A stretch of DNA of 13,508 bases from HGM04593 sp964458275 (GCA_964458275.1 CAYWIE010000053.1:1-13508); one strand, 5' to 3'. Numbered from the stretch's first letter, positions 1 through 7,006 are shown. Notes: a model not told the origin generated them from the sequence alone. A program made the numbers and translations.

Positions 1-143
1 ATGGCAAAGAGGACAATGGGGACTAAATTACCCCGAAAGTTGGAGCAAAATTTCAGTATACCTATTTCTGTTTCAAATAATTTCACTACTTTGGCTCTGC
101 CGAAGGTAGGCGGCGCCTCGGAATAAAAAATAAACTCATTTAT

Positions 144-174
144 TTTGTTCTTCTCTCGGCTTGCACTACCTTTG
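144..174 (+). promoter_or_regulatory. Bacteroidota-type promoter of the ncRNA
   Basis: The -33 element TTTG is at 144-147 and the -7 element TACCTTTG (consensus TAnnTTTG) at 167-174, with 19 bases between, which matches the primary sigma consensus of Bacteroides. Transcription would start near 181. An 8-bp perfect inverted repeat, AAAATAAA (127-134) and TTTATTTT (139-146) around CTCA, overlaps the -33 box and could be an operator or an AT-rich upstream element. The -7 box also lies within CTACCTT (166-172), which is complementary to AAGGTAG at 103-109. No protein-coding gene follows on this strand before the terminator at 332-386. Confidence 0.8.
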
Positions 175-180
175 CATCAA

Positions 181-386
181 AGTAGGAACTCGACTCTGCG
201 AGACACTGCAAAATAGTGCTGAAATTAGGTGGAGTAATAGCGGGAGATTACGTTTGAAGCAATTCTATAATGTGAAGATATAGAACCATTTAGGACTGAA
301 ACTCATTTCCTGGTGGCACCACGAAGATTCAAAACAAAAAGGAAATCGCTGAATTTCAACGAATTCAGCGATTTCCTTTTTGTTTA
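181..386 (+). ncRNA. Unrecognised structured noncoding RNA, about 200 nt
   Basis: This is inferred from a consensus promoter just upstream, a strong intrinsic terminator at its 3' end and no plausible reading frame between. Pairings I can see are TAGGAA 183-188 with TTCCTG 307-312 (one G-U pair, closing the fold), CTCG 189-192 with CGAG 199-202, CACT 204-207 with AGTG 215-218, GTAAT 234-238 with ATTAC 247-251, and TTCTATA 263-269 with TATAGAA 279-285. The last two are enclosed by AAAT 222-225/ATTT 288-291 plus GG/CC. This suggests a multibranched fold. It has none of the conserved motifs I know for RNase P, tmRNA or SRP RNA. A divergent 6S RNA fits the length but I cannot match its shape. Function is unknown. 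It could act in trans, because no + strand gene follows and the AAA gene beside it is convergent. Confidence 0.65.
332..386 (+). terminator. Strong intrinsic terminator of the ncRNA
   Basis: A perfect 20-bp stem pairs 336-355 with 362-381 around the loop TCAACG. It extends by C335-G382 and three A-T pairs to about 24 bp. The 3' arm ends in CCTTTTTGTTT, which supplies the U-rich tail. The 5' arm ends in a run of A, so the same hairpin could also stop - strand transcripts running out of the AAA gene. Confidence 0.9.
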
Positions 387-401
387 TACTGTGCAAAACT
401 T

Positions 402-568
402 GCCGATTCATTAGCTTCATCCGTGCCAAATTCGTAGGTTTTCTTAATCGAACAACCCTGCAATGTCGGTATCGAAGCGCAGGTATTCACTTGTTAGCAT
501 AGCCGTATTTCATCGAACATAGGCACTTTTGTACTTCAGAGAATGTGTGTAAGATGAAGCGAATCGGC
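402..568. repeat. Noncoding element bounded by nested inverted repeats
   Basis: GCCGATTC (402-409) and GCTTCATC (414-421) pair with GAATCGGC (561-568) and GATGAAGC (553-560): 16 pairs with a 4-base bulge on one side. Nested inside are GTGCC 423-427 with GGCAC 522-526, and CCTGC with GCAGG around 451-483. The order of the arms allows one long closed structure about 167 bases long. There is no reading frame of note and no promoter I can identify on either strand. It could be a second structured RNA, a 3' element of the AAA transcript, or a small MITE-like or intergenic repeat. The rest of 386-653 holds only a 5-bp hairpin at 608-624 (GCCGT/ACGGC), which lacks a U-tract. Confidence 0.45.
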
Positions 569-653
569 ATTTACGGATTGCGCAGGATTATGGACAGTCC
601 CTTTATTGCCGTATTGTCAACGGCGTGGAGAGCCGGCTGCAACCGTTTCCCGA

Positions 654-3329
654 TTACATCGAGAAGCCGATGCTGCAACGATGGTTTACGTTTCCTGATG
701 TTGTCTTGAATTTATCAAGAGCGGCAATGACATCTTCGTTCTTTATTGTGGTAAGCGTCTCTTTGCTTGCAACCAAGTTGCTCTTCATGATTCTCGAACT
801 CATGGCAGGAAGCATGCCCTGCATTACAACCTGTTCCACCCACCGTGCATTGCTGAAGCGGCTGCTTTTTTCGGCAAACGCCTCTTTTATGCCTTTGCGC
901 AGTGTCTCATTTGCCTCCTCTTCGATGCAGTATTCGTTCTTTGCGAGCATCGCAGTTGCAATCTGCATGAGTTCATCTTCCGAGTAGTCTGCGAAATGGA
1001 ATTTGTGTGGGAAACGTCCCTCCAATCCTAAGTTCGCATTCATCATTCGTTCCATGTCATTCTTGTATCCGGCCATAATTACAATCATGTCCGGATTGGG
1101 CAAGGCAAGCACTGTAAGCAATGCGTCAATGACATGTCTTCCGAAGTCTTTTCTGTCGTCAGAGCAATTGCAAAGCGTGTATGCCTCGTCGATGAAGAGC
1201 ACGTTGCCGCGTGCCTGCTCAAGCACTCTTTGCATATTGTGCTCTGTTTCGCCTATGTAGCGTCCCACAAGTTTGGTGCGTTCGGTTACTATGACTTCGC
1301 CTTTGCTCAACAAGCCCAATGCATGGAATATCTTGCCGATTTTTTTTGCCACAGTGGTTTTTCCCGTGCCGGGGTTGCCGGTGAAAATCATGTGATGAGG
1401 CGCTTGGCTGGTTGTCGTGAGCCCCATCTCACGGCGCATGCTCTCCATGCGCATATAGCTGAACAACTGTTCGAAGTGCTCTTTCAGGTCATTCAGACCC
1501 ACCATATTGTTGAGCTCAGACGTGGCAAGCGAGAACTCCGATTCCGTATTGCTGTCGATCCTTATGTTAAGGTCTCTTGCCTGTATGCTGCCAATGTTCT
1601 TTATACGTTGCTTTTCAGTGTCGTCGTAGTTTATGATTCTTTCTACAATGCGCGGATAGATGCTCTCCTTGAAGAGATTCTCAATGTCTTTATAGCGCCA
1701 ACGTATGGCATCGCCGTTTTTTCGTGCGTTGACAAACATTTCAACGATAGCCTGTTCGCTTTCCCCATCTGTAAAGTACTCATAGTCAGCCAGTATCTTC
1801 TGCAAGCAGTGTACCTGTTCTGCAAGCGTGTACTGCTCATGTCTTACTATATTCTCTTTAGGGAACAGTTTCTGCATGAACGGTATTGTCTCTATGACAG
1901 CTCTGCATTCTGCTTCTGAGCCGCAGAGAATCAGTGTGTTGGATGCATTTGATGCAAGCCACTTGCCTATTCTGTCAAGTACGATGCCGCTGTTGGGAGT
2001 GAGCAAGGCTCCTATGTTGTAGAGTACCATTGCTCTAAATTTGCAGGACTCTATAAAATCGCTGCTCTCTTCATACGGGTCGCCCATTGTGTTTTTCGGC
2101 TCTACAAGTAATGAGCAGTCAGCCTTTTCAAATGTAGATCTTGGGGTTGCCAATGGAATGAAGCATTTGAGGAAATCATCGTTCATGAACTCCACTATAT
2201 AGTTTTGTGGCGTGTGGATTGCCCTGAGTCCGTGGTCGGATCTGATTTTATTGGCAATCTTTATCCGGAGATTCGAGATGGCTATCTCCTTTGCGCTTCT
2301 CACTCCGGGAAAATTTGATAGCTTGTCCCATAGATATTCATCTTCTCCGATGAGCAGATATTTCATGAACAGATATTCGTTCGAATTCTTATCTGTTTTT
2401 TTTGATTCAATGAGCGTAAACTCCTTTCCGTCGTACTTGAATGTAGCTCTGTGGGAAGGTTCTCCATTTTGCAACGAGTAGATGTGGTATGTCTCTTGTA
2501 CCCATATGTTGCTGGTCAGAATAGATACCTTTATTTTTTTTGAGCCGTTGTTTCTGGGACGGAACTTGATGGGAGGTGCCATATTCTTGTAGTCTCCTGT
2601 GGTGCAACAGAATGTGAATACTTCGTCGCTTGTCTGCTTTCTGTCGAATTCAACTTCCAGTTTTACAGGTGCCGATGTCGTGCTGCCGTGCGTCCTGTCA
2701 TCTTTCTTCAATGAGATGTTGTTTATGGTAGCGTTTTCGTGACTCTCGCCATGTTGGAGGATAGTGAAGTTGAATCGCATGTTTCCGCCCATTGTGGCGC
2801 ATGAGTCTTCTGTTATGGTTTTGGCGCCACTCACCAGAAGAAAGTAGCTTCCGAAAGAATATTCTTTGCGGTCGCACTTTATCTTTATAGGTGATTGGCA
2901 TGTTTCGGAATTCAGGACTTTGCAAAAAAGCGGTTCGCTTATTCCTTCCTTGTATAATGTTATGACAAGTCTGTCGTTCGTGGTATACGAATTAATATGG
3001 TTGATAGCGACGTTTATACATTTATTCTTAAGCGAATCGTGCGTGAAGAATATCGAACCGTCTTGTGGCACGTTCTTGGGATTGACGCCGTCTATTGAGA
3101 GTATTATTTCGTATCGCATTTTGCAGAATGTCTCTTTGTGGCATTCAGGAATTCTGTATTCTACGCCACGCGATTTGTACAGATTGAAACTGTAGTAGTC
3201 GGGGATAGTCTGATCTTCGTCTTCGTTGCTGCAGGAGATGTCGTTTTCCATGTCTCCAAGTTCTTCTCTTATAAAATCGTTCAACAATTTATCGAAATCG
3301 TCTGTGTTGTTATCGTTATTGTCAATCAT
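654..3329 (-). CDS. AAA ATPase of the CbxX/CfxQ type with a degenerate first AAA module
   Basis: The product has 891 residues. Residues 1-40 are rich in Asp, Glu and Asn. Residues 45-320 look beta-rich and I do not recognise them. Residues 605-875 form an intact CbxX/CfxQ AAA module: Walker A GNPGTGKT 651-658, the family motif LVGRYIGETE 687-696, Walker B LFIDEA 711-716 with D714 and E715, a candidate arginine finger R772 in GLEGRFP, and a sensor-2-like R829 in SNAR. Residues 430-565 resemble the second half of the same module, but the Walker B position reads VLYNIGALL and no Walker A is visible. I infer a tandem AAA protein in which only the second site hydrolyses ATP. Relatives include Rubisco activase CbbX and EccA of type VII secretion, but the substrate here is unknown. 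The protein has no signal peptide, so it is probably cytoplasmic. The start ATG is the first in frame. The likely promoter is about 660 bases upstream. Confidence 0.88.
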   Translation of the reverse strand: MIDNNDNNTDDFDKLLNDFIREELGDMENDISCSNEDEDQTIPDYYSFNLYKSRGVEYRIPECHKETFCKMRYEIILSIDGVNPKNVPQDGSIFFTHDSLKNKCINVAINHINSYTTNDRLVITLYKEGISEPLFCKVLNSETCQSPIKIKCDRKEYSFGSYFLLVSGAKTITEDSCATMGGNMRFNFTILQHGESHENATINNISLKKDDRTHGSTTSAPVKLEVEFDRKQTSDEVFTFCCTTGDYKNMAPPIKFRPRNNGSKKIKVSILTSNIWVQETYHIYSLQNGEPSHRATFKYDGKEFTLIESKKTDKNSNEYLFMKYLLIGEDEYLWDKLSNFPGVRSAKEIAISNLRIKIANKIRSDHGLRAIHTPQNYIVEFMNDDFLKCFIPLATPRSTFEKADCSLLVEPKNTMGDPYEESSDFIESCKFRAMVLYNIGALLTPNSGIVLDRIGKWLASNASNTLILCGSEAECRAVIETIPFMQKLFPKENIVRHEQYTLAEQVHCLQKILADYEYFTDGESEQAIVEMFVNARKNGDAIRWRYKDIENLFKESIYPRIVERIINYDDTEKQRIKNIGSIQARDLNIRIDSNTESEFSLATSELNNMVGLNDLKEHFEQLFSYMRMESMRREMGLTTTSQAPHHMIFTGNPGTGKTTVAKKIGKIFHALGLLSKGEVIVTERTKLVGRYIGETEHNMQRVLEQARGNVLFIDEAYTLCNCSDDRKDFGRHVIDALLTVLALPNPDMIVIMAGYKNDMERMMNANLGLEGRFPHKFHFADYSEDELMQIATAMLAKNEYCIEEEANETLRKGIKEAFAEKSSRFSNARWVEQVVMQGMLPAMSSRIMKSNLVASKETLTTIKNEDVIAALDKFKTTSGNVNHRCSIGFSM

Positions 3330-4024
3330 AGTTCTTGATAGTTTTGTTTGGTTCTACAAATCAGTAATTAGTTGTTTTTTGCTTTGATTCCATTGAAGTT
3401 GCTTGCACCCGCTGTGCAATTTGCAAACAGGCTGGCATGGCGCTCGTTTGATTGCATCTTTGGCATTTGTGCTGATACAGTGCGGATGCCGTACAAGCAG
3501 GTACTTGCCCGGAATAATGTGCGTGAGGAGGTTCGTAGCCCGTATCGCCGGCGGGGATTGCTCCCGACGGTTGGACGGTGATTCAGATTGTGCAGCAGAG
3601 GTCGTCTGTAGAGGCGACAAAGAGGATGAAATCATCCGTGCGTGGAGATTTCATCGGGGTCCGACCCCATAGCATAGGCTACTGTAGTCTCATGCCTGTC
3701 GGAGGGTGTCCAACAATTCAAAGAATGCATAATGCTTCATCGGCTCAAATGAGCATGGGCCGATTCACGATGTTGATTGCATTATTTCTCTTCTTCGAAT
3801 TGTTAATCATAAACTATGATTGTTTGTCTTTAATGAATTGTGTGCAGTTTTCAAGGACTGGCAAGTTGCTTTGCCCTGTCTTTAGCCAGGGCTTGGTTAA
3901 GGTCGAATAGAAAGTGTATTAAAGTATTTTTATGTAATTGTAAACAAATTTGTGTGCTCGGATTCAGTCGCCTAAATCCCCATTTTATGCAAATGTATGA
4001 GCAATGTTTTATTCCTGCAAATAA
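3330..4024 (-). other. Long hairpin-rich noncoding stretch, probable leader of the AAA gene
   Basis: These 695 bases hold no convincing gene. A consensus - strand promoter at the right end (3990-4021) would transcribe all of it toward the AAA gene. Local hairpins include GCCCTG 3873-3878/CAGGGC 3887-3892, AATCATA 3805-3811/TATGATT 3815-3821, ATCGGC 3739-3744/GCCGAT 3759-3764, GGGGT 3656-3660/ACCCC 3664-3668, GATGAAATC 3625-3633/GATTTCATC 3647-3655, and CAAG/CTTG around 3494-3508. None has a U-tract on the - strand, so none is an evident terminator. A 16-codon frame (3690-3740, -) encodes MKHYAFFELLDTLRQA. Frames of 69-110 codons exist on both strands but show no family features. Possible explanations are a long regulatory leader, a separate small RNA, or a dispersed intergenic repeat. 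Confidence 0.5.
3990..4021 (-). promoter_or_regulatory. Consensus promoter reading toward the AAA gene
   Basis: On the - strand, TTTG (4021-4018) is followed after 20 bases by TACATTTG (3997-3990), an exact fit to TTTG-N20-TAnnTTTG. Transcription would start near 3983. It begins only four bases past the stop codon of the hydrolase gene, which separates that gene from the AAA transcription unit. I found no other exact TAnnTTTG on the - strand between here and the AAA start at 3329. Confidence 0.75.
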
Positions 4025-4621
4025 TTAAACAATATTTGACAATTTTGTAATTAGTGGAACCAAATCCTTTTTTACAACATTGTCGTTCAGCCTGTGTTCT
4101 CCGTTGAACCAGAAACAGCGTTCTTCTCCATACAGCTGTGCCATCAGCGGACGAAAATGTACAACGTTGTCCTTGTTGCCGAATAGTCCGTAGACGAGCT
4201 TTTTTTCTTCTTCGTTTATGCCGTCGAACTGGTTCTTCTCCATCTGCTTGAACTGTTCGACGATATTTTTGTCTACTCTGAATTCCGTTGCTCCATCCTT
4301 GCGTTTGGCTGTATATTTGTGTTTCCCCATGTGGTTGAACAGCAGTGTGCGCGACATTTCGAATGACGGGTTGACAACTATGCGTGGTATGCCCCACATC
4401 TGCTGGGCATACATTCCTCCCATTGAAGTTCCGATAATGATGTCTGGTTTTTCCTCTTCAATTGTTTCGTGCAGCAGTTTCAGCGCATCGAGAGGGTTTA
4501 TCGGCAGGTCGGGTGCGACAACGCGCCAGTCCGGGAAATGGCGGCGCAATGACATTACCGTGCCCGAACTGCCCGACGAGGCGAACCCGTGAATATACAT
4601 TATCTTTATCTTCCTGTCCAT
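4025..4621 (-). CDS. YqiA/YcfP-type alpha/beta hydrolase (putative esterase)
   Basis: The product has 198 residues, the usual size for the small single-domain UPF0227/YqiA esterases. The fold signature is clear: beta-strand 1 and oxyanion segment IMYIHGFASSG at 7-17, nucleophile elbow GTSMGG 64-69 with S66, a candidate acid D151 in GNKDNVV, and the catalytic H176 in GEHRL. No signal peptide is present, so it should be cytoplasmic. Family members cleave short acyl esters, but the natural substrate is generally unknown. It is divergent from porT with 113 bases between the start codons. I see only a weak promoter match (TAAATTCG, 4646-4639). It probably forms its own transcript, because a separate promoter for the next gene lies directly behind its stop codon. 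Confidence 0.85.
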   Translation of the reverse strand: MDRKIKIMYIHGFASSGSSGTVMSLRRHFPDWRVVAPDLPINPLDALKLLHETIEEEKPDIIIGTSMGGMYAQQMWGIPRIVVNPSFEMSRTLLFNHMGKHKYTAKRKDGATEFRVDKNIVEQFKQMEKNQFDGINEEEKKLVYGLFGNKDNVVHFRPLMAQLYGEERCFWFNGEHRLNDNVVKKDLVPLITKLSNIV

Positions 4622-4672
4622 GATTGCAATTGTTTTTGCGAATTTAGAAATTAATTTTTGTAATTACTATTC

Positions 4673-4701
4673 TTTGGAGAAATAAATTAGGGCTATCTTT
4701 G
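4673..4701 (+). promoter_or_regulatory. Promoter of porT
   Basis: TTTG at 4673-4676 and TATCTTTG at 4694-4701 (exact TAnnTTTG) are 17 bases apart, slightly short of the usual spacing. The start of transcription would be near 4708, giving a leader of about 27 bases to the ATG at 4735. The promoter argues against a TTG start at 4699, which would sit inside the -7 box. Confidence 0.7.
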
Positions 4702-4734
4702 GCAATAATAATGTTTGCTTTGCGTTATATAATC

Positions 4735-5439
4735 ATGGTAAAAAGGATATTGCTCATATTTTCACTGATAATGGTTCCGCTTGTGCTCTCTGCCCAGGAG
4801 CGCAAGGTGCAGAATCGTCCCTATATAGATTTCAGACGTTTGCATTATGGCTTCTTTTTCGGACTTCACAATCAGGACCTTGAACTTGCAAACAATGGCT
4901 TTGTTACTGCAGGTGGAGAGCAGTGGTATGCCGATGTCTCTGCATACAATCCGGGCTTCAGTGTGGGTGTGCTTGCCGACCTCAGGATTAACACCCATCT
5001 CTCTCTCCGTTTAATACCATCTCTCCATTTCGGCGAGAAACAGGTGGTTTTCCGCGAGATTAACAGTGGCGCAAAGGAGCGTCAGCAGATTAAGTCTACA
5101 TATATGTCTTTCCCGCTTGATCTGAAATTTTCTGCGGAGAGGTTCAACAACTATCGTCCATATGTTATAGCAGGTATAAATCCCCTGCTTGATCTTACTG
5201 TCAAGGAACAGCGTCCTCTGTTGGTGAAGAAGTTTGACTTTATGCTGGAGTTCGGGCTTGGTTGCGATTTCTATCTGCCTTTCTTCAAGCTTATACCAGA
5301 ACTGAAGTTCTGCTTTAGTCTGCTCGATGTCCTTGAAAAGAACCGGAAAGATTTGCTCGATGAAAATCTTATCAAGTTTACAGAGTCGGTAGATAAGGCT
5401 GTTGCAAAAATGATAGTTCTGTCGTTCTATTTTGAATAG
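4735..5439 (+). CDS. porT: PorT-family outer membrane beta-barrel protein (type IX secretion)
   Basis: I place the start at the ATG at 4735, giving 234 residues. It opens with a classic signal peptide (MVKR, a hydrophobic core, LSA at 18-20, then Gln21). An in-frame ATG at 4711 and a TTG at 4699 exist upstream but would lengthen the signal or overlap the promoter. The mature start, with RPYIDFRRLHYGFFFGLH near 27-44, carries the D-x-R-x-L-H-[FY]-G-F signature of PorT/SprT. Alternating hydrophobic strands follow, and the last residues (SFYFE) fit a barrel end. PorT is an outer membrane component needed for type IX secretion in Porphyromonas and Flavobacterium. That role is inferred here, because no other type IX gene is in the window. 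It has its own promoter and ends at a strong terminator shared with the convergent tyrS. Confidence 0.75.
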   Translation: MVKRILLIFSLIMVPLVLSAQERKVQNRPYIDFRRLHYGFFFGLHNQDLELANNGFVTAGGEQWYADVSAYNPGFSVGVLADLRINTHLSLRLIPSLHFGEKQVVFREINSGAKERQQIKSTYMSFPLDLKFSAERFNNYRPYVIAGINPLLDLTVKEQRPLLVKKFDFMLEFGLGCDFYLPFFKLIPELKFCFSLLDVLEKNRKDLLDENLIKFTESVDKAVAKMIVLSFYFE

Positions 5440-5532
5440 AGTGCATTTTCGGACAAATCTATTAAGGGAAGCTTGCTTTCACAAGACGGATCGCGTCTTG
5501 GAGCAATAAAGAAATCTTTCAGTGCAGTATAA

Positions 5533-5580
5533 GGCATCCCGTCCATAAAACTGTTTTTATGGACGGGATGCCTGTTTTTA
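5533..5580 (+). terminator. Terminator between convergent porT and tyrS
   Basis: A perfect 18-bp stem pairs 5533-5550 with 5555-5572 around the loop CTGT and is followed by TGTTTTTA on the + strand. It ends porT. On the - strand the hairpin is followed by TTATACTGC, a poor U-tract, so termination of tyrS there is less certain. Longer-range pairings surround it: AGAAATCTT 5510-5518 with AAGATTTCT 5580-5588, and GTCTTGGA 5495-5502 with TCCAAGAC 5598-5605. Confidence 0.9.
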
Positions 5581-5621
5581 AGATTTCTGCCTTGTAATCC
5601 AAGACAAGCTATGTATTCTTC

Positions 5622-6917
5622 TTATTTTGCGATGAGCAGGAAGTAGTTTTTCTTTCCTTTCTGTATAAGAATGTATTTGTCGTTCAAAAGGTCGGCAGAT
5701 GTTACCATCTGGTCGAATGCGGTGAGTTTCTCCTTGTTCATCGACACGCCTCCGCCTTGTACCAGCTTGCGCATTTCGCCTTTCGATGCGAACACTGCTG
5801 CTGCCTCAGTGGTGAGGTCTACAGCCTTGATGCCTTCGTTGAGCTGTTCGCGGGAAATTTGAAACTTGGGTACACCGTCAAATACTGCAAGCAGTGTCTC
5901 TTCGTCGAGCGAGCGGAGCGCTTCTGATGTTGCATTGCCGAAGAGTATGCCTGATGCCGATATTGCTTTGTTCAGTTCTTCTTCGCCGTGTACAAGTATT
6001 GTCAGCTCCTGTGCAAGGCGTTTCTGCAGTGAACGGAGATGGGGTGCCTCCTTTTGTTCGGCGATGAGTGCCTCTATTTCTTCCTGAGGAATTGAGGTGA
6101 AAATCTTTATGTATCTGTCGGCATCCTCGTCGCTTACGTTCAACCAGAACTGGTAGAATGTGTAGGGTGAGGTGTAACGCTTGTCCAGCCATATGTTGCC
6201 TTGCTCTGTCTTGCCGAATTTCTTGCCGTCGGCTTTTGTTATGAGGGGGCAGGTGAGGGCAAACGCTTCGTTGCCTGATATTTTTCTGATCATCTCGGTG
6301 CCTGTGGTAATGTTTCCCCACTGGTCGGCACCGCCGAGTTGCAGCTTGCAGCCGTAGTTCTCGTTGAGGTATACAAAGTCGTAGCCTTGCAGCAATTGAT
6401 AAGAGAATTCTGTGAATGACATTCCGTCTGAACCAGCTTCGCCTGTGAAGCGGCGTTTAACGGAGTCTTTGGACATCATATAGTTTACGGTGATGAGTTT
6501 GCCGATGTTGCGGATGAAGTCGAGGAATGTGAATGTCTTCATCCAGTCGTAGTTGTTTACAAGGATTGCTGCGTTGGGAGCGTCGCTTTCAAAGTCGAGG
6601 AAGCGTGCAAGCTGGTTTTTGATAGCCTCCTGATTGTGGCGAAGTCTCTCTTCGTCAATGAGTACACGCTCTTTTGACTTTCCTGAGGGGTCTCCAATCA
6701 TACCGGTAGCACCGCCTATGAGGGCTATCGGTCTGTGTCCTGAGCGTTGGAAATGGCGGAGCATCATTACTCCAACAAGGTGCCCGATGTGCAATGAGTC
6801 GGCTGTGGGGTCGATTCCTAAGTATGCGGTTGTCATCTCTTTCTGCAACTGCTCTTCTGTGCCGGGCGTCATGTCTTGGATCATTCCGCGCCATTTCAAT
6901 TCTTGTACAAAATTCAT
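5622..6917 (-). CDS. tyrS: Tyrosyl-tRNA synthetase
   Basis: It charges tRNA-Tyr with tyrosine in the cytoplasm. The product has 431 residues from the ATG at 6917, the usual length for bacterial TyrRS. Visible motifs are YLGIDPTADSLHIGH (32-46) with the HIGH signature at 43-46, GGADQWGN (195-202) of the tyrosine and tRNA site, and KFGKT (233-237), the KMSKS equivalent of the E. coli-type enzyme. An S4-like RNA-binding domain lies at about 360-431 (KLVQGGGVSMNKEKL). The frame extends 16 codons further upstream, but family alignments begin near MNFVQELKWRG and the upstream part is not conserved-looking. It is a monocistronic gene with its own promoter and a leader of about 83 bases. Confidence 0.97.
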   Translation of the reverse strand: MNFVQELKWRGMIQDMTPGTEEQLQKEMTTAYLGIDPTADSLHIGHLVGVMMLRHFQRSGHRPIALIGGATGMIGDPSGKSKERVLIDEERLRHNQEAIKNQLARFLDFESDAPNAAILVNNYDWMKTFTFLDFIRNIGKLITVNYMMSKDSVKRRFTGEAGSDGMSFTEFSYQLLQGYDFVYLNENYGCKLQLGGADQWGNITTGTEMIRKISGNEAFALTCPLITKADGKKFGKTEQGNIWLDKRYTSPYTFYQFWLNVSDEDADRYIKIFTSIPQEEIEALIAEQKEAPHLRSLQKRLAQELTILVHGEEELNKAISASGILFGNATSEALRSLDEETLLAVFDGVPKFQISREQLNEGIKAVDLTTEAAAVFASKGEMRKLVQGGGVSMNKEKLTAFDQMVTSADLLNDKYILIQKGKKNYFLLIAK

Positions 6918-7006
6918 CGAAACTATATATTTATTTGTTGTTTGCTTATTTGAAACGCGCAGCATAATGAATATGCCACGCGGAAACGGCTTTCCGTTTT
7001 CGGGCG

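Noticed and set aside
1..126. A 41-codon frame that opens with ATG at base 1
   Set aside because: It has no family features and no upstream context, and its end runs into the AT-rich promoter patch. A real gene cannot be supported.
181..386. Retron msr, CRISPR tracrRNA or tmRNA as identity of the structured RNA
   Set aside because: No reverse transcriptase, cas gene or repeat array is near, and there is no tRNA-like end with a tag frame.
1134..1919. A 261-codon + strand frame inside the AAA gene
   Set aside because: It lies wholly antisense to a gene with clear ATPase motifs. The translation is rich in Cys, His and Phe, as expected from a shadow frame.
3354..3635. A 93-codon - strand frame between the AAA gene and the hydrolase
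   Set aside because: It is rich in Ser, Pro, Thr and Gln without a recognisable fold. Other frames of similar length overlap it on both strands, and the DNA is full of hairpins. This fits noncoding sequence better.
654..4621. A defence island or mobile element around the AAA gene
   Set aside because: No nuclease, integrase, transposase or direct-repeat boundary is visible, and the neighbours are ordinary chromosomal genes. The shared flanking words alone are too short to prove an insertion.
6918..6965. A longer tyrS start at 6965
   Set aside because: The 16 extra residues are Thr/Asn/Lys-rich and unlike a TyrRS N-terminus. The ATG at 6917 begins the conserved region.
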